Shown here: one piece after another, positions 32,301-44,300 of the stretch | How positions within the stretch are numbered: position 1 is the stretch's first letter | Layout: each line of letters starts with the position of its first letter | Origin: Sanderia malayensis | Taxonomy: Eukaryota > Cnidaria > Scyphozoa > Semaeostomeae > Pelagiidae | Direction of reading: 5' to 3' | DNA: 64,000 nucleotides | Assembly: GCA_013076295.1 (NCBI GenBank) | Contig: RQOL01000483.1 | Span: 1 to 64,000, forward strand | Notes under the pieces: generated by a model | What the model was told of the DNA's origin: nothing | Databases searched by the model: none | What the model saw: the letters and a program-made list of their open reading frames with translations, nothing else | Position numbers and translations under genes: made by a program

Positions 32301-35300
32301 GACAAGGACAAGTCTACAGCAAGTGTTTTGCAAGATGACAGAGTTTGCAAACAAAGTCGCTTTGTTTGCAAACAAAGTTTGGCAAACAAAGCGAAACTGC
32401 CACTTCATATGTAAAGTAAGTCATGGAGCTACCGACTATCAATGGAACAAACCCTTTTGAATTACACGACTTTCATCAGAAGATACTCACCCGTGTGCAA
32501 TCTTCGGAGATCATGGGGAAGTTAAAAACTATCGATGGCTACGTACGCCTCTTGCTTAACAGACTATCTGGGATGAGATGAGACCAAGTGAGAGACGACA
32601 AAAACTTGGACACATGGACACATGAGAATTTCCACAGTTGGTAGAAATTAGCAAGCGAATTCTCTAGAATCAAGATCACAGTGCAGCAAAAGGTTGAGAA
32701 GATGTTGTAGAATATACTCACTTTGGGTGGACGATAATATTGCCAGGAACAGAAGTAAACCTGTCAAACATGTACCTCGTGAATTTTACACTCGAAGATT
32801 ATATGACCGCCTGTACAGTGTTGGTGTTCTTGACACTGGTTTCACTAACTCACCTCCGCCATCCATGATTTCTCACAAACTTTCTTTGTGAATGATAAAA
32901 ATTATAGTTTCTTACTCTGGGAAACGATTTTTGAATAAGGGACAGGCTGGCTTACAGCGGAGATTTGAAAACTTTTACACCGTACTCTCTCATTATAAAA
33001 GTCGATTTGGGTCATGGTTATAACGTCATACCATTTCGCAGCCAGTGCTCCATTTCAAAGCCGAATTTAATATACTTTTCGTGGTCGAATAAAAACGATA
33101 CAGGCACCAATGTAATCATTGAATATTGGAATTTCATTTTTTGCAAGACACGGAAAGTGCTTTTGGGTTGAGTAGGCCTCTAACGACGAAGATATTATCT
33201 TATTTTTCTATGTATTTTTTGATGTACCATAATTTTTTTATCCAGACTTCTAATTTTGTCTACCTTCCTTGATTCATTAGTCCCAATTACTTTCTACAGA
33301 AGATTGTCTGCGTATCGGGTATCGGTTATTTGAAACAAATATCATGATGAGAACAAACAAAGGTTATCGATGTCGTCTGTTCAAATAAAATACTTTCATG
33401 TAGAATTGATGTCAATGAATTTTCATTTTTAGTTTTTGGAGTGGTGCCGTTTTTGAAAGACATATTTAGTAGGATGCTAGCAATGCTTGGTATGGCAAAG
33501 CAAGAGAACATGAAATGGGTTTTTGCACACTGTGAGTACTGGTTTTTCTTTTAATCAAACTAATAACATAGCTACTTTAAGTTGAAATATAGTTTCTTTG
33601 CTTGATTTTTCTACTTTTGATCCCATGCTTTGATTTATAGGCATAGGACGTTTCAGTGAAGCAATATTGGATTATTGTGCAAATCTCGAAAATGCCCCAT
33701 ACCCTGACATTTCTAGAGATAGGTTCTGTGGGGAAATTTTTAGTGCCTATGAAGTTATGTTTAATGTATGGCTGCCATCCAAAGAGAGCAAGGTGTGTAC
33801 AATTCCATTTGCTTGCTAATTATACACAACAGTTCAATTCATTTCAGTTCATTGTGAACCATGCGTTGTTATCTTTGTTTGCGTAAAATGAAATAAATCG
33901 CATTGAATGCCGATCACCTTGCTTACTTAAAAACTATAATTAGATATATTTTGTATTTTTTTTACATCGATTAAGGTGCGTCTAGCTGTGGTCGAAGCTC
34001 TTGGTCACATGTCTCAGCTTATGGCCAGAAATAAGCTTGAGGAACAAGTGCAGAGGCTCATACAAGGTATCACTGGATTGTACAGAAAGCACACTGAACA
34101 CTTTCAAATAACTCAGGTATGTCTCCAATCCATTTTAATTGTACCTAGTGCTATCCAATGTGTTAGTTTCCTAATGTAGTAAGTATAGTCTAACATTGTT
34201 GTGCCAAACAAAAAGCAAAAGAAAAGAAAGAATATTTTTCTTTCACGATATCCCATAATAACTCATTATAAACAAGCATATTATTTGGATGAATATCAGT
34301 TTCCCTTGCCAGTTTTCTGGACTTAAATCCATGCTGAAATTGGTTCAATCTGGATGCAGCTGCTATTGATTAATTTATTTATCAATTTACATTTACATTT
34401 ACATTTCCTTTTTTGTTTGTTTATTTATTTATTATTTATTGAATGGCAACCTTTTGGCTACAAATAAGGTATATGGCAAATACAGTTGGCAGGAGTTATT
34501 TACCTTTGAACTGATGTGTGTCTTTCCAAATTTTTATAATAGACAGGGCATATAGTCTGACAAACTAACAAACATGCTAATGTTTGTTTTTATGGCTGGA
34601 ATCGATAGATTACCCCATCAGCTTTCAGAATTCACCGCATACCTTTCCGAAAAATGTTTTGTTTTCACGTGATCAATGACGTCATATTAAGACAAATTTT
34701 AACAATTAAAGTGTGATTACTTTTAACAGGAATGAGATATCAAAATGAAAATTGCATTTCTGGAAACAACTCAAATAGACCTATCGAATGATATATATTT
34801 TTTTAATTTTTGATGAGATGAGCATTTTGGTTGATGACGTCATCGGATTTTTTTCCTCTTCTTTTTGAATAGTTAGTTTGTTTCAATGCCTCATAAATCC
34901 ATATTATCTCATTAGGACGTCTCCTCGTTCACTCCAGTTCGAAAAACGAACACTATAATGGGTGTTTCGAAAAAATTCGCCTGTTTGGGGCACTATATTT
35001 TCACTTTTTGATGCCAAAACCTGGTCTCGCACATGTTATTGGTTTATCGCTTTCTAAGTTCGCTCTTTGGAAGTTGTTAGATATAACTTATCATTTCGGT
35101 TTTACATGTTTTGAAGTGCAAGCTACAAAAAGCAGAGCTGCTTTGGCACCCGGAGGCTACGTTAAAAAACTAAAACGTTAAAGAAAAAAATCGCTATCAG
35201 ACGAATCTGTCTTTTCTTGACGAAAAATCGCTTTCCCATTCAGAAGCGCTTGAATCTTTTTATAGACGCACTCACTAAATTCTTTGTATTTCATATCGCT

Positions 35301-38300
35301 CTCAATCTCTTTTGGCATGACTGAAGGATGTTCCTTTGCTGTTTTCCTTTTGCATAATGGCTCTCCCTCATCTCTTTCAATTACTTCGTCTGCTTCAGAG
35401 CCATCTGCTGCATGTATTGTTTCCCGATCTAGATTTCTTTCTTCGAATGAGTCAATTAGAGAATTGCTTTGCTATGATCCATTTGGATGTAATTGTAGAT
35501 TTGATATAATCAATTGTCCAGCCGAAGTTCGCAATGGCTACAGTTGTTAACGAATATTTCAAACAATTTCGCCAAATGTAACATTGTAGGTGCACACGCT
35601 TCATTTCTAGACACGAAGTCTTGGGATCTGGCAAAAGCGAAGCTGATGATTTTACTTGATCTTTAAATAATGTTTCATCCGTTTCTGAACACATCTCTCT
35701 CTGTTACCTCCATTGCACTTTTTGAAAATGTCGCCTGGCATCTGCTATTGTGTCGTCAGTTAAAACTTCCTCTACCCCTAAATTGCGCATTGCTGCTAGA
35801 CTGCTCGGATCCTTGGTTGCTCTTTTCAAAACTTTCACATTTCCCACGTTAAACTTGTAGGCAGTTTTATCGCACTCAGTCAAGGCATGTAGTTAAGGGA
35901 GCACTGTGGAGACATCAGGACCAAACGTTTTAAATGTTTTCCTCACATGGATAGATCTTCAAATGCCACGATATTTCTGTGGGATGCTGTGTCATTCCAT
36001 AGAACAGCAAAATGAGAACATCTGTGTCTTTTGCGACAATTACAGCGGGAGATTCTTTAATGGCAGCATGTAGAACAAACCTGGTATATGCTTCTTCGTG
36101 GTTACAATTTCGTACTTTCTCAATTCCTTCTCTCCGTATCTTCAACGTGTCTTCTTTGCAAGAAATGACAAGCGGAATATTTTTCTACCCACGTTGTTTC
36201 TGAAAAAGGAGCTAGCAAGCCGAATAAGACCTTCTTTGTCGACATTGCTGTTGAAGAGCTGAGCCCAATTTTTTCCTTGCAACATTTTTCGGTCAACACT
36301 TTCGAGATGAACTCTGTGAGAAATTTTGCCTGGGCATGTTCAACAGTTTGAGCCAAAGGGCAGGATGTTGCTGCGTGTTTGTTTCTTTAAAATAAATGAA
36401 AACTCACTATTCAGACCCGTATGAATTGGAGCGCAAGGGGGGGGCACCAACCCTCAAATAATTATAAAATTCCTTTTTCCTCAGTAATTGTTCTCCCAAC
36501 GTTAGTATCCCCCAATAATTTGAGCTTTTCTGCAGTCTTTATATTCGAAAATGAAGTGAAAGCTTTGAAAAGAGCAATCAAGGATCCGAGCCGTCTAGCA
36601 CAAACGCGCAATTTGGGGGTAGAGGAAGTTTTAACTGACGACACAACAGCAGATGCCAGGTGACTTTTTCAAAAAGTGCAATGGAGGTAACAGAGAGAGT
36701 TGTGTTGAGAAACGGATGAAACATTATTTGAAGATCAAGTAAAATCATCAGCTTCGCTTTTGCCAGATCCCAAGACTTCATGTCTAGAAATGAAGCGTGT
36801 GCACCTACAATGCTACATTTGGCGAAATTGTTTGAAATATTCGTTAACAACTGTAGCCATTGCGAGCTTCGGCTGACAATTGACTACATCAAATCTACAA
36901 TTACATCCAAATGGATCATAGCAAAGCAATTCTCTAATTGACTCATTCGAAGAAAGAAATCTAGATCGGGAAACAATACATGCAGCAGATGGCTCTGAAG
37001 CAGACGAAGTAATTGAAAGAGATGAGGGAGAGCCATTATGCAAAAGGAAAACAGCAAAGGAACATCCTTCAGTCATGCCAAAAGAGATTGAGAGCGATAT
37101 GAAATATAAAGAATTTAGTGAGTGCGTCTATAAAAAGATTCAAGCGCTTCTGAATGGGAAAGCGACTTTTGGTCAAGAAAAGACAGATTCGTCTGATAGC
37201 GATTTTTTTCTTTAACGTTTTGGTTTTTTAACGTAGCCTCCGGGTGCCAAAACAGCGCTGCTTTTTGTAGCTTGCACTTCAAAACATGTAAAACCGAAAT
37301 GATAAGTTGTATCTAACAACTTCCAAAGAGCGAACTTCGAAAGCGATAAACCAATAACATGTGCGAGACCAGCTTTTGGCATCAAAAAGTGAAAATATAG
37401 TGCCCCAAACAGGCGAATTTTTTCGAAACACCCATTATAGTGTTCGTTTTTCGAACTGGAGTGAACGAGGAGACGTCCTAATGAGATAATATGGATTTAT
37501 GAGGCATTGAAACAAACTAACTATTCAAAAAGAAGAGGAAAAAATTCGATGACGTCATCAACCAAAATGCTCATCTCATCAAAAATTAAAAAAATATATA
37601 TCATTCGATAGGTCTATTTGAGCTGTTTCCAGAAATGCAATTTTCATTTTGATATCTCATTCCTGTTAAAAGTAATCACACTTTAATTGTTAAAATTTGT
37701 CTTAATATGACGTCATCGATCACGTGAAAACAAAACATTTTTCGGAAAGGTATGCGGTGAATTCTGAAAGCTGATGGTCTAATCTATCGATTCCAGCCAT
37801 AAAAACAAACATTAGCATGTTTGTTAGTTTGTCAGATTATATGCCCTGTCTATAACATTGTGTGCGTTTTGTTCCCATGGCACATCGTTCACTTGTAGGA
37901 AGTTTATAGCCTTAATGTGAAGTTTTTCATGGAGATCAAATTTAAAGTGCTTATTCAAGAGCAATTTTACATCGTGTTTGTTTCAAAACTATATAAATTT
38001 TAATGCATCTGTTTACAATGGCGCAAATTAAATCGTGTATACTAATTTGCTATTAGCCTCTAAAATAGTTGATTTGAAGCACTTTCGTGTAAGTAATAAG
38101 GACACTGTAAAACTCATTATGGGGTCATAATAACATCGTGTCTGCAACGGTGAAGCAAGCAATTTTGTTTTTCCAGTTCAAGTTCAACAGTGCGAGCAGT
38201 GAGGACACATGACGAGTATTCCCAAAGCAAGGAAACTACATTGCTAAATGTTTTGCATTTCCTACCACATATGACTGGTTGGTCATATGTCCTAGGGAGA

Positions 38301-41300
38301 CAACTACACTAAAACTCAGTGTTGTGATATTGTAGTTACATTTGGGACGACCATCCCACTTCGCTGTCAAGCTTTACAGAGTAATTATTTTGTTCAGCGA
38401 TTACGATGCATGTTTTCAAAAATTGATTAAAAATACGTTTCCTTCTAATGTCGGAATAAGTGTCGGAATCTTCTAAAGTTGCGACAATTTCAATGAAGAA
38501 TGAAAAACCCAGTTGACACATACAACAAATTAGAATTGCAAACTATTACGACAAAGCCGTTAAAATTTTATAAATTTTATTATATTAAAATTGGAAAAGC
38601 TGGTCAACCTTTTAAGTCTTTCTCTTCGGCCATATTCGATCACCTCATTGCCTCTAGGCCACACTTTAAAACTTTTCTATATTAAAAACAGCATCCAATT
38701 CTAATCTAATTAATGTTTAACAGTTGCCAAAAAATTTATTAAATAGCCAATTAATTGTAATTAATTGTAATCCCATATCTAATTAATGTTTAACAGTTGC
38801 CAAAAAATTTATTAAATAGCCACTGAACTAACCAATTATCAACATAAGTTTTATTTTGAAAACGGGCATCCAGCTCTTTCAGAGATAGGCCTTGACAACC
38901 CGGTTCTTTATCATCACTGCCGTGCCCAGTAAATCTTTCAAGAGTAAATCTTTCAATCTTCGCTACCCTCAAGAAGACTTCTTCCTTCGTTGTCAGAGGA
39001 ATTTATCTTGAACTACTATTTTCGCAATCCGACATTTTGAAAAGATTTTAGCCAGACACTGTTTCAACAGGCGAGGCATCTCTTGCTCAGAGAACAATAG
39101 TTGAAGAACAGTAGCTCGGTGGCGAGAGAATTCGGCGTCACCTAAGTCGAGTTATTAAAAAAAATGTGGCGCGCGGCCAAATTTTTCCATACTGACTATA
39201 CTATAATTAAAGTCAAACTTGCGAGCCTAAAAGTTGAGCTTGAGCAAAACTGAATACCCTGGATTTAATTTTCAGGATTCAACGCAACAAATTCAAAAAA
39301 CATTTGTTTTGAGACCACTCAAGCAAACATTTTGACTTCAGTTTTCGATCTTGTTTCATCAAGGTTAAAAAGCTTTCCTTTTCCAAAACAAAAATGAAAT
39401 ACTTTAATTGTTGTATTAGTTGCATAAGCATACAGCTAGAGAACTTTCTTCTTTTCACCTGATGCTTCCAACAACGAGTCAAAAATGCTCCCCGTCTCCG
39501 TGCGTGATCGTGCTCGTGGTCCCCCCTGCCACAGCATGCCCAGCATCTAGTATGGTACGTCATGTTGTTTGTTGTTTCAACAAGTTTACATTTTATCCAA
39601 TGAAAAACTTGCAAAGTGACATCATACTTGGTAGCCTCACTTCAAATCAAAAGTGAACGTTTGAATCTGAGGCACATACCTTATATGGGCAAAGTAAACA
39701 GAAACACAGACACAGAACACAACATTTTTCCCCACTCACCAGCATCTACTCGCTTGCGCATGCGCTTCGCGAGTCAAAAATGATTCGCGTGTCATCCAAC
39801 TGACGTCATAGCTCTTCAACAGACCTGGGTGTGTTTCCGCTTGAAAAAAACATACTTACACTCGTCAGAAAACATTCAAAATAGGTTCATAGTGATACTG
39901 AGATCTTTTTCTTTTCATTTTCGTAAAAAATGTCATTTTATGCTGCATAAGCCCAGGGCATCGCAGGTGAGCAAGTGAGCGAGATTGAGGACGCGGATCG
40001 ATGAGGAGAGGGGAACCATTTGACGGAGGAAGATGCATTGGAAAGAAGTTTATGGGGAAGGCGCTGGACCTGGACCCTGACCCGGCACCTGTTGGAACAG
40101 CAAGCTGGCCTGATGAAGCACACTAATGACATTAAGAATCTTTTCTCAATACTATTTGGACGGCCGTCTCATCTTTCTTCGTATTGGATATTTGTACACA
40201 CGGATCTGTTATCTATTGAAGCCAGAAAATATGTAATGATTAATTGTAATTCTGTGACAATTTTTTGACAGAGCTTATGCATGGTGATGGATGCAGCGAC
40301 CTCTGACAATGCGCAAACACTGTTGCCATTTCTGGATCAGCTTCTAAGCGGCATCTTCGCTCATGTAAGTGATGACTTTAAGTTCTAAGGTTCTAATGCA
40401 ACAAAATTTTACATAGCATTTTGATGTCAAAAATCCATAAATTTCCATGCACTGAGTAACATGGCGTAACTAAAATTTCAAATGATGTATATTGTGTTTT
40501 TTTGCTATTGATCTTCAAATTAGTCAATTTTGACGTTTTTATGTGAAAAATTAGACAACGCAGAACATGTCACCAAACGTCGTGTCTGCAGCAACGTTTG
40601 AAGCAGGCTTTCTATTCAAGATGGCGGGCTGCGAGTGAGCACAAACACATGACGAGCATCTCGATAGTAAATAACTCATGTAACCACTCAAATGTCGTAG
40701 AGATACATACAATGGTACGATTACACGTTTTTTATTTTATAAGAAACCTGGCTAAAGCTTCACTGGTGAAAGTTTCTTAAGTTTAGGGCATTTTGGACAC
40801 ATTTTACCAGTAAGAGTTTCTTAAAAGTTTCTTAATTGGATATTTGAAAAAACGCACGCATGGAATCAAAATATCGGAAAACAAGTGAAAAATAAGGTTA
40901 GGCTGGAAAATCGATTAAATATAGTTGTATATCTAACGTTAATCAATAAGCATCGTGACGTCACAGCGTTTCAAATTATTTCGTGTCATCACATGGAATT
41001 TTTCACAAAAGGTGGCCTTGTTCAAGGTGAAATGTAACTATAGTTTGTCAAATGCACGCTAAGCCTACAGCAAGCTGGTCAGTACAGCTTTGGCTTTCAA
41101 ATAAGATCAAAAACCGATACGTCAAATTTCGTTGCATGAGCACTTTAAGGAATTTTTGATAACTTGGAAAAAATTTTTCTCCAGTTCATGGAGCGTGAGC
41201 TTGCATAACAATACGTTTCTGAAATTAGCCATGCCAGTTTCTGAATACATGCAATTTTCTCATGAAATTGTTACATGGGAATATTTTTGTTTTAGGCAAC

Positions 41301-44300
41301 TTCAGAAATAAGTTAAATGAGGCAATTTATCCAAAAATAAAATAAAATTTTGCTTGTCAACACGAGCAGCAGCCGTTATCGAAATTCCTTGGACTGACTT
41401 TGTTGTGCTTCAAGGTCTCGTACAGATCGCTCGATTGTGTTTTTTAGAGAGCTCGTACTATTTAGAGTCAACTCTGAAGCATACATATAAATATCTAAGG
41501 GAGACAAAAGTCGCAGGATGAAAGTTTATTTAAATTGTTAGAAGCCGATTTGCATACATTTCAGCTGATTTATCTTTTCTCTTTCAAAGGCTTGCAACGA
41601 ACCAGATTATTCGAATATACATTTAGTGAAAAATTACAACGAAGTCCTACGATGTTTTCAAGTTCTCAGTGAGTAAACCATTTTTTTAACTTGAATGTTT
41701 TTATATTTTGTCGCTTCTTCAGTTTTTGAAGATGAAACCATGCTAGAATTCTTCAAACTGTCAGGCATTTTAAAGCAGCTTTTCATTTTAGCTAAAGCAT
41801 TCCAGGAGCGTGTTGTTGGATTTTTGCTACATAAAGTTGAAACTGGAAATGAGAAAGGGAAAGTAGCTGCCCTGGCTGTATTTCGACATATTATATATTC
41901 AGCAGGTTTGTTAACACTTAACGTTTTTCTCCTTATTATTATCACACAGTTGGAAAATGATGGCTTATCAATAAGTTATATGTACATTGTCATATACACT
42001 TCACAGTTATTGCTCTCATTTATCCCTTTAAAGATGGTAAAATTCATTCGGTTTTTCATCGTTATTTATTTTCATTGGTTTGTGTGTTTACTTTTTTAGA
42101 ACAGAGTTTGTGTAATAAAAAAGAGATAATATTAAGTGGCTTGACCGTGACATTGCAAGAACCAAATCTGAAAGTGAGTTGCGTAGCTTAATGTAGAATT
42201 TTTGGATTTTGATTTGAAAAGTTTGTCACCAAATATTTGATGGGTTTCATGCCCTAACGTCAGATCGAAATGCAAGCTTTAGCTTTTAAGCTGCATTTAG
42301 ACTTGTTGTCGATTACCTTTATAGCGGTGCTTTCCCAATTCGTGTTTTGTTTAATTGTCTATGGCATTCCAACTAATCGAAATCTAAGGAAACAATTACG
42401 TGAGAGTTGAGGTTTTCCAAGTAGCTAATATTTGGTGTTTTGGTCATTTCCAAGTGGCCGGAAAATTTTGCGCGGAAACAGCACGGAATTCCTGTTACTA
42501 TGGGTAATCTGGAAATCCTCACTCTGATCTGTATAGTAATGATCTAACGAAGTATGACCAGCCTCTCATCGAAGTGACCGACTTCAGGTTGATTTTCATC
42601 GGCATACATTCTGAGACGAAAGATTCATCATATCAGCATAGTGTAAGAGTGATGACTAACTATTGACCCAATACACATGGTTTACAACAGGAAACATTAC
42701 ACTTATCGTCAGCATCAGAAAGATCTGGTTTTATCATTTATTAACCCAATGTTGTACATTATTTCCATGTAGTTGCTATGGGTCGGAACTCGTTGAAAGA
42801 GGTACATCTACTCTTATAGGTTTGGCTGTACCCTTAGTTTATACCAAAATGAAAATTAAAAGTTATCTGGTTGTTAAGAATTCATTCTGAATTATGTTTG
42901 TACACCTTTCAAATAACACTTTGTGATCAACGAATCTCGAACACTTGAAATAAAGGATTTTTATTAAAGCTTCCAAAAATCAGACTAGAATTAGACAAAA
43001 TTATTTTTCACTGTGAAGCCAATGTTACACGATTCCTAAAAGCATATATAAGAAAATTCGTAAATATTACTTTTTTCAATGAAAAAACTAATTTCCTTGA
43101 CCTTGGATCTTCCTTGGATCTCCCTTGGATCTACAATGTTGTAGTCCCGAAAGGTCTTTAACAGTTGTTTGTTTTAACTACATATTTAATGTTATTAAAC
43201 TTAGGGACCAGTCATTATTAATGGTGGGGGGTGGGGCGGAAGATAATTTTAGAAGAGTGCAGTTTTTTTGTGCCCCCCCCTAATTTTCAAGCTGCTGAGA
43301 TGCTCCCCCCCTAAATTCAAGCGTAAGTTCTTGTAGCCCCCCCCATAACATGGAAAACCAACACACATTTCCTGCATAAATAATAAAAAGATTACTGAAT
43401 AAACTTGAGAACCAAATTAAAATGAATCACATTTGTTGATGTTGGCAAACTTACTGTTCCAAAAAATGTTTTAAAAAGACCTCATACCAGCTGAAAAGTC
43501 TCTTCAGTTTGCTGAAGATGTATTACAAAAAATTGAAATGTTCATGGCAGAAGTTAAGACACTCAAAGCAAAGCTTTTTGAAAAAGACATGAACATAAAA
43601 CCATGGAAGGCAAATGAATTATCTTTCTTTGAAAAGACATTAAAAGGATATGAAATTTTGCAAGGAAAATTTATTAAAGTTAAAGGTGATATTCACTTGA
43701 ACATTGCCATGATGAAAAGGAGAGCTGGAGCTAGTGTGCTCAGCGGCAAATGTGATCATGCCAGAGCAAAACGCCGTGCAAAGGAAAACAAAAGAAACAA
43801 TCAAAAAAGAAAATGGTAACGTGACCTGAGGAGGTGTTTGTCAGCAATTGGTGCCAATGCTACCAGGAGAGAAAAGTGGAGAAGTCAAGAAGAAAATTGA
43901 ACAGGGAGACTTTTCTTTCCAGATTTCAACAACACAGTCGTGCCTATTGAGCAGCAAATTACATTCAGCTGGCCTCCAGATGCTACTAGCAAAGGGAGTG
44001 CTGATAGAGCAGGCAAAAGTGTTTGCCGAAGATCAGTTGCAAAAGATGGCAGATGCAGCAGAGGCCAGAAAGGAACTCTCAACAAAGAAAAGAAAGAGTG
44101 CAAAGCAACTAACAATTGAGACTGCTTTTGCAGCAAAAACAGTTCATATCTCAGACTCAAGCTCTGAAATAAGTGACCATGACATTGATTTATAATTGCT
44201 TTTTAACTATAATGACACATGTTAACTATAACAATTTTATTTCTTTATCATATGCTAAAAGTCTGTTGCGGATCTGTGTAGTGATTTTGCCTGGACAGTC

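Noticed and set aside
35284..35550. Plus-strand 88-codon frame in the left arm, mirrored at 36813-37076
   Set aside because: Antisense of the charged C-terminus of the EADTR-type pseudogene, which reads toward each element end.
39938..40268. Possible extra exon before MROH1 exon 8 (82-codon plus frame)
   Set aside because: MROH1 exons 7 and 8 join in phase with family-like spacing without it, and the segment overlaps diverged R2 repeat sequence.
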